From: Agriotes lineatus
Lineage: Eukaryota; Arthropoda; Insecta; Coleoptera; Elateridae
Direction: 5' to 3'
Assembly: GCA_940337035.1 (NCBI GenBank)
Contig: OW679200.1
Span: forward strand, 18,743,303 to 18,807,302
Length of the DNA stretch: 64,000 bases
How positions within the stretch are numbered: position 1 is the first letter of the stretch; each line of letters begins with the position of its first letter. The notes below the pieces were generated by a model. That model searched no databases. It was not told the DNA's origin and was given only the letters and a program-made list of their open reading frames with translations. Shown here one piece after another: positions 32,641-44,579 of this stretch. The translations under genes and the position numbers were made by a program.

Positions 32641-35400
32641 ATTTAAAATTTATTTAATAAAATACAAAGATTAATTCGAATCCGGTGAAGCATTTAATAT
32701 TCTTAGAAAAAAGTTCTTATATACATATGAATTAAAATGTGATATTTGGAGTAATAAAGATTGTTATTTGGTAGTATCAAAGAACAAGTCTTAATTGATA
32801 TTAGAAAAAAATTAGAACTAGAGATAGTTTGAGTAAATGAGAAAGCAAAATAAATATTAAAAAAGAAAGTCACATGATATGTCAAAATAATTTAAATAAT
32901 TTGCAATGTAAATAATTCAGGAATGTTAGTTTTTAAAAATGTATAGGTATAGACTGCTATGGTAAAAGGCTACTGAGGGATTAATTGAAATTAGTGGTCT
33001 TGGAACAAGAGGGTGAACAGATACGAGAAGCAGGGTGGTCTTTGCTTCCATAAACGACTGGATGATTTGGATGCGGACTGCGTTGGAATCGCTGTTTGAT
33101 GTTGTTGGAGACGGGCTAGTTTAAAGTATTCTGGTTTGATTTTGATGAACTGCAGTGGAGTCGCTATCGGGATGAACACATTTACACCTGAGTTTGATTT
33201 GGATACCGACAGAGGTGGATTGATAGCGGCTTGAAAAGGAATTCTGATTTCTTGGGTTGCTGTGTGGATTTGGATACGTATTTCGTTCCTCGTGGCAGTT
33301 TGGCTTGCCCATTGAGGTCTTAGTCACAGATTGAAGTGAGGCGGTTCCTGCGGGGCAGCAAATCTCAAAGCTGGGATTATCGTTAAAGCTACAAATGGGG
33401 CAATTAGTAACAGCGGTTGTTATAAATGGTTGATAAGAGCGTTACTTATCTGGCCGTTCCAGAGCACCGGAATAAACAGGCCGCATGTACATGGCTGAAC
33501 AGAAACATTTGATTAACGCACTTAAGTGGAAGTAATTATAGGTATATGTAACTAAACATTAATAAGTTATAAAAATGAGCGAATTAAATATTAACAAGAA
33601 GTACCTACCATTTATTAGTATTCTAAAACGATATTAACTGTAAAAATATAACGTTTCATGTTTATAATTTGACTTTGACAGTTGACAGAAGTGTCATTTA
33701 ATATAATTCTCATATTACCAAATGACCATAAAATATAATTATTTTAATAACCAATAACAATTAAGAAGATTACAAAGAATAATAAATATAACAAAAATGT
33801 ATCTATTTTAAATCAAATAATATAATAACACATACGAGGGGCTATATCAGACTATTATAAAATGTAATGACAATGTTTTGTAATGTTTCAAATAAAGCCA
33901 AAGATTACTTATGTTGCAAAAAGTGATACTCTATCATTTTCATAAAAAAAGGTGTTTTGACCGCTATCAATGACTTGCTCCATAGCATTTCCCTTCTTCT
34001 GATTGAAGCAGTTTTGAAAAAACTGTAACACGCACTAAATTGAAAAATAGTATTTTAGAATCATGTCGTATAACTCGCCCTACTGTTGCAAAACAAATAC
34101 ATCAAGTATGACTAGGTTACCAGGTGTTTTTGTTAATAATGCTTGATAATTAATTAAGCGAACTATATAAAAAGGGTAAATTTAATTAATAAAGTCAGTA
34201 TTAGTCTTAGTGACTACTACTTAATCACCTCTATAAGATTATGATTTCCAAGTCATAATCGCTTGTTCTCTGAGGCTGGAAACTGGTATACCCTCTACAT
34301 TTCACCAGGAAATTGCTTTCTAACTAATTCTATTATTAAGTACACTATATGTATATGTTTAACTATTTTTGTTTTGGTTATCTGCTAGTACGTGCTCTAT
34401 CAAACACACTGTATATTCATTATTTGTTTAACAAGTTGTAAAGGCATTATTATTATTATTATTATTATTATTCTGCTTGTCTTATCGGAGCTGTTGGGCG
34501 TGTATATTATTTCAATTCGTTAAACGATTTAATAAATATCCTGACAAGGTTATTACAAAAGAATAAACAAATAACTAAAAGAGAACAAATACTATAGGTA
34601 AATGTTAGAGTGTTTTATTTTAATTTCCTCAAAAATGCCTGATTATTTTCCTAGTCTCGGCGAGTTTAGAAAGACCAACGGTCTTGATGTCCATATCTTG
34701 GTGGTGTCTTGGCACTGGCACTGCCTTGGTTTCGTTGTTCAAAAATTTAAGTCGTGGAATCTGGAGAACCTCTCATTTTATTCTCACATACTCACATACA
34801 GCAGATGCTCAGTGCTGAAAACATTGGAGAATATGGAAACTATAATTAAGTATCAAAACTGTTGTATCTTAAATTAAATGTTTCGCAATATTTTTAGTCA
34901 AGAATGTTATTTGCGTATTCTTTGTTTACATTACATCAAATACATCCTTCATTTTCTAACAATTTTTTGAAACTTGATTGCTCTGCAAAATGCTTGCATT
35001 AATATTCGCTTTACAATATAATAGTTAGTCTGAAAACGTATTTATATTGGATCCAGGATTTAAAGAAAATATTAAATGCATCTACTGGAAAATATATCTG
35101 CTCAATTTTTAACTGTTCTAGTATAAATATGTCCAGTTCCAGTATTTTCTATTTTATCTTCAATTTCTAAGCCTGAAAATATATAAACGTATCTAAACAC
35201 AAATCATTATGCTTCGATTATCTGCTACCTATTATGCCATACAATGCTACACGCAATTTAATACATAATTTTTCTACGCTTTTGTTAAAACATTACGATA
35301 AAGGATAAAATCTAATAATCCATACTTCCATTACACTCATACAAGGCTATGCAACTCCAGCTGCTACTGTTATAATTTATGTTAAAGTAACGTTACTAAA
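32641..35400. other. no gene recognised
   Basis: Mostly AT-rich. At about 32990-33380 a slightly richer block has minus-strand frames with Asn/Gln/Ser-rich translation and no domain; its origin is unclear. A (TTA)n microsatellite lies at about 34447-34471. Confidence 0.4.
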
Positions 35401-35413
35401 CACATGCTGAAGA

Positions 35414-35709
35414 ATGGCGTTCGTTCATATTTTCTGTTTTTGGTTCTCTGTGAGACTTGGTTCGATTATAATTGGAATTATAACGGTGGTAAGTGTAAGA
35501 AAACTCATGATATTCTAATTGAATACAAAGTTTGTAAAATGTGCTTACACCGATTCAATATATAATACACATTTCATAGGTGCAAGCTTGTTGCTGGTTA
35601 GCGCTTTGCATTATATGGATGGAGGACCCAGACGAAAACGCCAAAAGGTTTGATGAATTATTAAATAAATTGTCAATAACCGATGGATTTTTGCTACACA
35701 TTGCTGACA
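35414..35709 (+). CDS. multi-pass membrane protein, exons 1-2
   Basis: Exon 1 (35414-35488) starts at ATG in AAGAATGG and encodes 25 residues whose last ten begin the first membrane segment (GSIIIGIITV). Its GTAAGT donor is phase 0. Exon 2 (35580-35709) follows TTTCATAG, completes that segment (VQACCWLALCIIWM) and adds an acidic loop (EDPDENAKRFDELLNKLS). It ends at a GTAAGT donor in phase 1. The next in-phase exon is 11.9 kb away at 47605. The start is the first ATG in the frame; no signal peptide separate from TM1 is evident. The family was not identified; the layout recalls small four-pass insect membrane proteins. Confidence 0.65.
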
Positions 35710-36640
35710 GTAAGTAGATACAGTTGTAACTAAGTAAAGAATGAACGTCAAATAAATTATTTATATTATTAATAAATCATGAGATCTGTTGATGGCTTTT
35801 GTTTTCCATAAGAAAAAATATTAATCATAAAATGAATACCTTAGTTGCAATGCTATCTCTTTGATCACTTTGCGTTTCTACATATTCTTGCGGTTGTCAC
35901 TTGTTCTCTTTAAAGATCTTAAATTGCTCTCCCATACCAATCGATTCTGGCAGTATTTTTGGGTGTTTTACGCTTCTGCTTTGCTTTTGTGAATTTTTGG
36001 AGTCAATGAACGTGTGGGTTGTTTAAATAGCTTTGGTAATTTTGAATATATAATTGGCATTCCACCTGTTTAGAATTTCTAGGAAATAACTTCAGAATAG
36101 AGCTATTTTCCGGGTGTCACCATATTGAGATGGGAGTTTTCACGTCTTCATCTATTCGGGTATACATCGCACGCTGGGGAAATCCCTGCCACCTGGGAGC
36201 TACTCATTCATTTTGACCCGATTGTAATTGTATTTAGTAAACAGCCCCTTGTTGTTTAACCTTTGCACTTGCCTTGACAGTTTTCTGTATTTATGCTGCA
36301 TTTTTCTAGTTGTTCAGAATAGTAAAAGGATGATATCACTCAAAGCCGGTGTATTTTAGGCATATATCTAATACTTACTATATTGCTAGCTGCTATGAGT
36401 GGGAAACTCACCGATGAAGTGAGACACACAACCAACTCCTTCATGTATACGGTGAGCTGTGCGCAAGCGCGGCGGCGTCGTCCGCCCAATGGGGAAGTGG
36501 TCAAGTTTAAAATTGGCTTCTAAAGGCGGAGTTCGAATTCTCACGCATGCGCACGAGACGCGTTATACTCGAAGTGAGACTATGTCGGAGCCGTAATGTT
36601 TTCTTAAGTTTCCAAGCCCTACCAGCAATATATGTGTATT
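35710..36640. other. intron; no further feature
   Basis: AT-rich intron start with no coding frame recognised. Confidence 0.4.
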
Positions 36641-37026
36641 ATATATATGATTTTAGAAGAGTCCGCCATTCTTTGATCCGTGAAAATGCCGCCATTTTTG
36701 TTCCCATCAGCAATAACTGATTGAGTTATGTCTAAAATTTTACTTGAAATTGGCAAGACTGTAAGTCTATGTCAAATTCCAGGCTAGCAGGTTATGTTTT
36801 GTGTCAGTTTGTGTCAGAACTGACGCAAAACCTAACCTGCTAACCTCGAATTTGACATAGACTTACAGTCTAGCCAATTTTAAGTAAAGTTTTGGATTGC
36901 CAACAAACGTCACGTTGGCGGAATTGTGTTACAAACCTCAAAGTGACGCATATGTCAGAGGAATAAACATAGCGGTACTCTCATATATCTACTGACTCTG
37001 ATATAACTTAGAGTACCTGTATATAG
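36640..37026 (-). repeat. foldback element Y, copy 1
   Basis: This is the inverted counterpart of 44929-45349: shared blocks include CCGCCATTCTTTGATCCGTG, CAATAACTGATTGAGTTATG, the hairpin at 36741, AACAAACGTCACGTTGGCGG and CTCAAAGTGACGCATATGTC. The right end reads TATATCTACTGACTCTGATA, then ACTTAGAGTACCTGTATATA. No coding capacity. Confidence 0.75.
36741..36890. repeat. copy 2 of the dispersed hairpin family
   Basis: TTACTTGAAATTGGCAAGAC is mirrored by GTCTAGCCAATTTTAAGTAA. The inner stem is GTAAGTCTATGTCAAATTC..CAGGTTATGTTTT and its inverse, with an apex at TGTGTCAGAACTGACGC. Confidence 0.85.
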
Positions 37027-37188
37027 TAAGAGTAGAGCAAACGCGGCAACAGCATTTCCAGCGTACATACATCAAACAAGTAAAGACACTCATGCCAAAT
37101 GTTGAAACCTGTCTAGAGTGCCTGATACAGTAACTTGGGGGGTATTTCTCAGCTTGACTATCAGATGGCAGCACAAAGTTCTACCAAT

Positions 37189-38048
37189 TAAGGTCACTAA
37201 ATCACGTTAGCTACGTTAACACAGGTAGGGAAACACTATTTGACAGGTTCAAAAAACGAGTTTGTCAGTGTCACATTTACCATAGGCGCTACTAGTAAGG
37301 GCATAAATATTTTTTCTTATTATTAATATATCCTTCGAATGCGATGCCACAATCCTTTCTCTAGGTTGTAAGTTAGGCAGATGATCGTTTTTAACCGCAA
37401 TTTAAAATGTGTTTCGTCTACTCACCCTGAAACTTGAAGATCTGGAGAAATATCAAAGGTAATTTTTCACGATTACAGATCATTTACCTTAATTATGACC
37501 TGAAGAGATGATTGTAATCTCGGATTCCCTAGTTCTCCCGACGAATTTTGTCAAAATGTATTTATATTTAATAGCATTATGGTTTTCATTTGCTGCGTAA
37601 AAGGTTGCCTGAACAACAGCATAAAAGGGTATACGCTGTTTCAAGTCCCTGGAGGTAATTTAAACTGCAATATTTAGCAATACTTTTTAATGAATAACTT
37701 ATTGCAAATTAAAGACCAGGAAATAGCATAAAACGGCAGAAGTGGTTGAAAGAAATAAATAGACCACTAGACGACATGCATCATTTACGTGTATGTGAGG
37801 TACCGAAGTATTGGAATGCAGCGAGCGGTACAAAATATTCGCTATATTTGTGATAATTAATTTTTTTAAGGTGGAAAACGTTTACAAATAATTCTTTATG
37901 TAACATTTATTTATTGCGTTCACGTTAGGTACACAAACTTCTATAAACTGATTGGGTACGCCACTGACAAAAACGAGTTTGGTTTGACATAAATAACGCC
38001 GAGTTTCCCTACCTGTGTTAGCGTAGCTAACGTGATTTAGTGACCTTA
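37189..38048 (+). mobile_element. P-like non-autonomous element with THAP exons and 8-bp TSD
   Basis: The left end TAAGGTCACTAAATCACGTT and the right end AACGTGATTTAGTGACCTTA are inverted; the 46-bp terminal repeat has one mismatch. CTACCAAT flanks both ends exactly (37181-37188, 38049-38056), the 8-bp duplication expected of P-superfamily elements. Inside, the + strand at about 37578-37655 reads MVFICCVKGCLNNSIKGYTL then FQVPG, a THAP zinc-finger start, followed by a GT donor. A second exon at about 37718-37798 carries WLKEINRPLDDMHHLRVCE. The catalytic transposase part is missing, so this is an internally deleted copy. Confidence 0.85.
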
Positions 38049-38309
38049 CTACCAATCAGAGCCAGTTACTGGCACTGCTATCAATCACGATGTGTTCAAG
38101 GTCATCCAAATCGGAATTTTGACATCATTCCTTTGATGTGAGTGTCTCTACTTGTTTGATTTATGTACGCTGGCATTTCATTGGTTGGATCCCTTTTGGA
38201 TCCCATTAGAATTAAAAAATTTAGTTGGCACGTGTGCTTAGGATTTTTTGAATTAGTGACATTGCAATTGTCAGATTTATTGCACTTTCGAAGTAAGTAC
38301 ATATTTCAT

Positions 38310-38500
38310 TATCATCACCGGTTGTTGCGTGCCGGGGTGTAATAACCGTTCAGAAAATTATATACATCTTGTAAGCATACTCAAAAATCCAGCAACAAAA
38401 CAAATTTGGTTAAACAGCATCGATTGAGAAAATTATAAATCCAAACGACCAAGAGTATGTGAAAATCATTTTGGAAAGAATCAGAGGGAATTTGGAGTAC
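38310..38500 (+). pseudogene. THAP-domain remnant
   Basis: The + strand reads CCVPGCNNRSENYIHLVSIL then KNPATKQIWLNSID and a stop. The C..PGCNN..S....H start and the later W match the THAP zinc finger of P-like transposases. Only this fragment is seen, 260 bp after the P-like element. Confidence 0.6.
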
Positions 38501-38939
38501 GCTTTAGTTTTCATGTTAGGTAGGAAAACTAGTGTCATCTTAATTTTCTTTTTATTTCATTAATCCTTACTTTTAGGAGTTATTACAAGTAGATGGAAGC
38601 AAGCCAGTATAAAATGTTAAGATCGAATCACTATTTGGAGTCCTACATTTAAATATTATTCAATCTATGTTCCGCAGGTCTAGATGTAAACAGCAAATGA
38701 ATATAAAGTTGGCTTAATACCACTGTATTTGCTAGTTAATAAATAAAAGTGCATTACATGGCATTAAGCACATTTAGTTTCAACTTCTTACCACGACTAA
38801 ATACAAAATAATTTATAGTCAACTATAACCTATGACAGTAGTAACTAACTTCATTCTATTAATGTAGTCGACTGTGAAATTGTGACTAACTTCACTTCAT
38901 GGATTCCTAAATGTAATCGTTTGCCCTACTCTTACTATA

Positions 38940-39664
38940 CAGGGTGTTTCAAAACAAATGCGAAAAACTTAAGGGGCTGATTCCTTGTTCAAAATAAAGG
39001 ATAGTTTATTATATAAACATTGGGTCAAAAGTCAACCATTAGGGAGATATCGCACTGCACTCTTATTACTGAATAATTAAATGATCAGATAATAAATTTT
39101 TGATTAAATTAGTCGTATTTTGTATTCAAACTAAGTGAGCAATCTCAAATAAAACAACAATAAGAAACGTCTTAAAAAGTGATAACAGCCAACTAGATTA
39201 TTTTTCTAAAATAAATTTCTTTTTCTCGACATGCAATGCTTTACGTTTTATTTTTTTATTTGGAAACTGTAAGTTTTATGAAAAAATTGCAAGAGACAAA
39301 AAAGTTTCTAAATAAACCAGGCTATCAATTGATATTTTTCCATGTCATTGCGTAAGTTTTTCTTAAATTTAGTTAAGAAGAATGATAGCAGTAGTCTAAT
39401 TCAATCCCCTCTACTCTTTTTAAAAAAGTTAAGAAATATGCAAAAAGTGTGTTTTTATAATAGTAATAATTCCATAAAATTTTATTGTTCTACCTCTTTT
39501 CGTTTTTAAGATAACAAATAAAAACATTATTTTTCCGTCATATTTGCAGTGCGATATCTCCCTAATGGTTGACTTTTGACCCAATGTTTATATAATAAAC
39601 TATCCTTTATTTTGAACAAGGAATCAGCCCCTTAGGTTTTTCGGATTTGTTTTGAAACACCCTG
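38940..39664. repeat. 725-bp foldback MITE, CAGGGTG ends, TA target
   Basis: CAGGGTGTTTCAAAACAAAT and its inverse end the element, with TA outside each. AGGGAGATATCGCACTGCA at 39049 mirrors TGCAGTGCGATATCTCCCT at 39547, so each arm is about 130 bp. It sits inside a sequence that is uninterrupted at 37000-37040 (inverse strand), so the insertion point is evident. Confidence 0.85.
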
Positions 39665-39691
39665 TATACAGGTACTCTAATATCACTTAGA

Positions 39692-41822
39692 GACCCTTAA
39701 ATGAGAGACTGGACAATTTGTCGCCAAATTTTGAATGGTGCCGCCATTTTATATCACATTTTCAAAGTTGATGGTTTTAATAATAACAGAGTGGTCTGTG
39801 ATAATAATGAAATGTCAAACATGTCATTCACATGCTGCTGAATAAACATGACGTATTAGTGGTTTTACAGATAATTATTAAACACAAAGACGGTTTCTTG
39901 TGTACCTGAGTGTCATAATTCTACCAGAATAGCTATTTAAGTAACAAGGAATGTAAGGACCTGTTAACATTTGAGGTAGGCAAGTACAAGCCAAGACAAA
40001 TTCGCGGCTTGTTGCCTGCCGAAAATGTTAATAGGCGTGTGGGACCACTCTCATTCAAATCTCGCGCCAGGAAAAGACACATCACGCCTACACAGTTGGC
40101 AGCAGTTCGGTTGGCAGCAGTTCAATGGAAACCAGTTCCGTTCCCGCCGCGCTTGAGCTAACACCGCACGTTAATCTAAAAGATCCGAGTTCATCTTAAA
40201 TTATATATGCAGAATATAAGTGTAAATAGCAATAGACAAATAAACGATGTATTACGCACATGTATTTTAGTTAGGGGACGTAGCCCCTACAGGCGATACA
40301 TTCCGAGTTATCGTATTATATTTTTCCCTCTGCTTATCGAAATTTTCCTAGATTTTTGAAAAAATCGTTTGGTTTGTCACCTGTCACCAGGATTAGTTTT
40401 CGTGAGTCGTGTTACCTGTGAGTGTCACATGTCACATAATTTATAAACAAAACGTCTAAATCTGCATCTTGCTTTGCTAATTTTATTATCCTAGGAACTT
40501 AATATAGTAGTTTATTTATCTAGACCGAAAAGTGGCATTTTAAAGACGAGAAAGTTGTTTACGTCCGAGGCGTCATCCGAGGACAGAATTACTTGCGAGG
40601 ACCTTTAAAAACACTTTTCGTTCGTGGTGAATACAAGGGTTTATTTCATACTGCAAGTTTAATGAATTTTAAATAAAAAGTTGTAAATCATTTCAAATTT
40701 CATGTCAACACCTGACATATAATTTTAAAGTACTTGAACTTTAAATTTTACTTTAAAGTACTAGGACTTTATTTTTTGTACAATAAATAAGTTTTAAAGT
40801 ACTAGAACTTTAAAATTTTACTTTAAAGTACTAGAATTTTAATGTTCCACTTATTGTACCAAAAATAATCCGAAAAATGTCATTTTTGGCATCAGTATGA
40901 AATAAATAATATTAAGTTCCGTTGTCAAGAAAAAGCAGCAAACAAATATAATCACCGACTTACACGTTTTGTTACTAAGGCTGTATCACTGACTTACATG
41001 ACAGCTGCGGGAAAAAGGTATTAAAATGAGAGCATTCCCTCGAGATGCAAATAGAAGAAGATAATGGTCAGATAAAATTGGGAGAACGAATTGGACTTCT
41101 AAAGATAGTTCAAAAATGTGTGAAGTACCTTCATGGAATTATTTCCGTATTAGGTGATGTTAATCAAATACATTTTTAGACACATTTTGCTCCTAACGTG
41201 TGGGAAAAACCAAGAGTAGATCGTAAATTGGCGATGGTAAATGAGAACAGCATAATATAAATTCACCAAGTCCTAAATCCGAAAAATTAGAAAAGTTACT
41301 CAAAATTGTCAGAAAACAACATTGTATGATTGAAACAATGAGGAAAAAATTAACAGCAGCGAAGTACCTATACGGAAAAAGAACTGTTGAAGAGACTTGG
41401 GAAACAAACCGGAAGAGACTTAAAGACATTGCTATGCGTTTTTAATGAAGGTCAGATTCGTGTTTTGCAAGGATATTGTAGCAATAAATTGTCATAATTT
41501 AAAGGACAAAATAATTAAAAGGTTTGTTCCGTTTAGATTAAAATGTCTTGTAAGAAAAAAAACAGTTTAAAAACCACACCGGGAGTAAAAGTGTTGCAAT
41601 GCATATGTTAATAAAGTAATCGTATCTAACACATTTGTTTTTATTTTGCTGTCTTTTTAGTAAAAAGTCTACTGTTACGTTGTATTTCACTATTTTGTGT
41701 ATCAAATACCAATCATTTTGTTAAATAAAAAACCTAAAATAGACAGTAGGTCATAATTTCAAATTTCGCGAATTTATTGTGATATAAAATGGCCGCCTTG
41801 TCCAGTCTCTTATTTAAGGGTC
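39692..41822 (+). mobile_element. 2.1-kb inverted-repeat element with THAP/coiled-coil remnants
   Basis: The left end GACCCTTAAATGAGAGACTG mirrors the right end CAGTCTCTTATTTAAGGGTC, and CCATTTTATATCACA follows on both arms. At 41030-41155 the + strand reads AFPRDANRRR, WSDKIGRTNWTSKDSSKMCE, the second half of a THAP finger. At about 41255-41400 it reads KLEKLLKIVRKQHCMIETMR, a coiled-coil segment usual after THAP in P-like transposases. No catalytic domain was found. CTAATATCACTTA occurs just outside both ends. Confidence 0.65.
39952..40291 (+). mobile_element. possible 340-bp solo LTR nested in the THAP element
   Basis: It starts TGTAAGGACCTG and ends GTAGCCCCTACA, an inverted TGTA..TACA pair, with AATAAA near 40242 and a GC-richer middle. 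No clean target duplication was found, so the call is tentative. Confidence 0.35.
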
Positions 41823-41847
41823 GCTAATATCACTTACAGTGGCTATA

Positions 41848-43132
41848 ATACAAGACAGTGTGGCCATTAGGATGTCTTCGCCGCTACTGGTCGACGCGAA
41901 AATCCGCCATTAACAAGCAAACTATTTAGTTACTTCTAAGTTGTTCTTAAAGAGGTTGGTAGAACCTGTTCATTTGGTTATGGAAAAAAATAAAACCTTT
42001 CAAATCTGACAATTGCAAATTGTCAGTGTCAAATTATTCATTAGCGTCGCATGCGGGTGAAATTTTATCATCTATTGCCCTGAAAAACAGATCTTCTGCA
42101 CAGTATTTATATAACTGTGACAATTTAGAGTAATTGTAATTGTAATAATTGTAATAGCAAAAGATTCGTTCGACTTGGAATGTATGATAAAAAGATTACA
42201 TCGGTGCTACGATGAATGGGGCCTTAGCATAAGTTTAGAGAAAACGGAGTATTTAGTAATCAACTCGGAAGGACAATATGAAGTCTTAATAAATGAAGAT
42301 GTCGCAGTAAGACAAGTAGAAAGGTTTAAATACCTCGGTGCTACAATACAATCGATGAAAAAGGTTTGGAAACAGAGGAGATCAGAACTCGAATAGTACA
42401 AAGTAAGAAGATAGTGGGATGATTGAAATCAATTTGATGGGACAATACTATCTCTAACAAAAACAACAAAAGAATAGCTGAAGTAATGGTAGAGTCGGTG
42501 CTATGTTATGGCAGTGAGGTATGGACTGTAACAGCGGAAATGAAACGAAGACTAAACACAGTTCAACTGGACGAAAAAGCGCAAAGGTATCGAGACGAGA
42601 TAGAGTGACGAACGAGGAACGAGGCAGAATGGAGGCACCAGAATCAGTTGTAGACTGAATTGAACGGAAAGCGTTAAAATGGTTTGGTCGTCTGATAAGA
42701 ATGGAGGAGACGAAATGGCTTATGAAGATCTTTAAATGGTCGCCGCCGGGTAAGAGAAAAAGAGGTAGACCACGCAAACCGTGGAAGGAGGGTATTCGGA
42801 GAGCCATGGAGGAGAGGAACCTGGAAGAAGACTAAGCACAGGACAGGGAGGTTTGGAGACAGGAAACAGGAAGACGGCATTTAGTTACCATAACTGAAAC
42901 CTGTTGTAAACTTCATGCAACAGCTTAAAGCACCACGAACGAACGCCAATGTAAAATTTCAATCTTCAAACATAACAGTGCATGTGTAGCTAACATCAAC
43001 TAGTTAAAATAACTAGCGCCAAAATAATGACACTTAAAAACGTTCGATTATTTTTAAAGGCACTGTATATCTCTAAGTTCAAATTTGCCTGAAAATGGCA
43101 GCCAACAATCGTATGACCACACTGTCTTGTAT
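41848..43132. mobile_element. 1.3-kb element with 16-bp inverted ends holding a LINE fragment
   Basis: ATACAAGACAGTGTGGCC at 41848 is mirrored by GACCACACTGTCTTGTAT ending at 43132. Between them lies an old RT fragment. Either a MITE captured or was hit by a LINE, or the ends are two separate insertions. Confidence 0.5.
42160..42895 (+). pseudogene. RTE-like LINE, RT C-terminal fragment
   Basis: The frame at 42175-42396 encodes HRCYDEWGLSISLEKTEYLV, then RFKYLGATI. Other frames continue with VMVESVLCYGSEVWTVTAEM, and at about 42740 PPGKRKRGRPRKPWKEGIRR and AMEERNLEED. This is the standard tail of insect RTE-like ORF2 proteins. Many stops and shifts are present. Confidence 0.8.
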
Positions 43133-43142
43133 ATAGTCAAGG

Positions 43143-43358
43143 GTAATACCACAAGTAGTGGATATATTTTTGACAAATATTTTGCCGATTCCATGTAAAT
43201 TATTGCGTTTAAATTTCAAGAAACAAAATCATATCAAAAATGTCACGAGCCGAAGGCGAGTGACATTTAAGTGTGATTTTGTTGAGTGAAATTTGCAATA
43301 ATTTCTATGGAAATGGCAAAATATTTTTAAAAAAATATACCCACTTCGAGTGGTATTT
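43143..43358. repeat. 216-bp foldback, apex GAGCCGAAGGCGAG
   Basis: AATACCACAAGTAGTGGATA mirrors ..CCACTTCGAGTGGTATT, and TTGCGTTTAAATTTCA..GTCAC mirrors GTGACATTTAAGTG..TTGCAATAA. The apex loop belongs to the GCCGNAGGCG class seen in other foldbacks. Confidence 0.75.
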
Positions 43359-43534
43359 GGGATGACTATTTAACAATATTAATACATAACGATTAACTTT
43401 ATTGACAAATAATCCAACAATTAATATTCATCCTCAATTAAATTCAGCAGAATACTTCCAAAACACAACATTTTAAAATTTTTTATCTTCATCAGTGTTG
43501 TTATAGACTCTTAACCAAATTAATTTTAGTAATA

Positions 43535-43612
43535 GATATTACCGCACTCAGTGCGGTAATGGATAGATATTACCGCACTCAGTGCGGTAATGAATATTAC
43601 CGCACTCTTTTT
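43535..43612. repeat. tandem 23-bp palindromes
   Basis: ATTACCGCACTCAGTGCGGT(AAT) occurs twice with a period of 31 bp, followed by a half copy ATTACCGCACTC. Each unit is a perfect palindrome. Confidence 0.85.
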
Positions 43613-43688
43613 GTATCAAGAAATACATTAAACCAGAATTTATTGATGAAGATAAAATATTGAACAATACACGTTTGCTTATGGCACT

Positions 43689-43760
43689 TAACGAGACTCG
43701 TTTGATTGCCGCAAAACTCGGCTCACCGCCTCGTTTTTGGCAATCAAACTCGTGTCGTTA
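43689..43760. repeat. foldback with GCCTCG loop
   Basis: AACGAGACTCGTTTGATTGCC mirrors GGCAATCAAACTCGTGTCGTT around CTCGGCTCACCGCCTCG. Confidence 0.75.
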
Positions 43761-43934
43761 AGATGCTCATAATCAAACTTGTATCGTTAATATCTATTAT
43801 TTTATCCTATTATGTTATTATGACAATAACTCCTTCGCAACGAGTTGCGTTAAGATGCATTTAACAACACTAGTGTTGTTAAGAAAATAACATAACGATA
43901 CTTTATTAGCATTAATCACATGTTCACTGCACTG

Positions 43935-44055
43935 AAATGTATTGTCAATCTATGTCAAATTCGATGTTAGTAGGTTAGGTTTTGTTTGTTATTTGACACA
44001 AACTGACGCAAAAGTTAACCTGAAAATCTCAAATTTAACATAACCTGACAGTGCT
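43935..44055. repeat. copy 3 of the dispersed hairpin family (diverged)
   Basis: CTATGTCAAATTCGATGTTA..GGTTAGGTTTTG is mirrored, with more mismatches, by CTGACGCAAAAGTTAACCTG..AAATTTAACATA. Confidence 0.75.
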
Positions 44056-44501
44056 ACCACCAATACAGTATTGAGTTTTTATTTTACTAGTGATACCACC
44101 ACTCGCTGTTGTGTCATTAATAACTATTTTTCCTATTTTTTCAAGATTAGTATTTTAGGATAAAATAAACCGTGTTACGATATACGTAACGTTATTCGCT
44201 TTCTACATTACTCGAGAATTTTAAAGAACTCGCTCCTAACGTCGCTCGTTCATTCAAACTATTCTCTTGTAATGTAAAAACCTTGATAACGTTACTTGTA
44301 TCGTAAATTACTATAACGCAAGCCAAACTTTGTTCACACAGTTTGTTGGTGTTTAGTTTTACGTAACCTAGTGATATCGCTAAGGACAGAAAATCATTGC
44401 TAAGCGATATTTCGCAAGAAGGCTATTTAGTTTTTGAGTACGTAGGTACATTGTTTGGTGAATATTTTGCATGGTGCCCAATATTCAGTAGTTATATCCC
44501 T

Positions 44502-44579
44502 AGTGCATTCTGTATATTCGAGTATTTCTCGAGAACGCTTCGCGTTCTCGAGAAATACTCGAATTATACAGAATGCACG
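44502..44579. repeat. near-perfect 78-bp palindrome
   Basis: GTGCATTCTGTATATTCGAG..TATTTCTCGAGAACGCTT is followed directly by its inverse with essentially no loop. Overlapping open frames on both strands here are palindrome artefacts. Confidence 0.9.
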
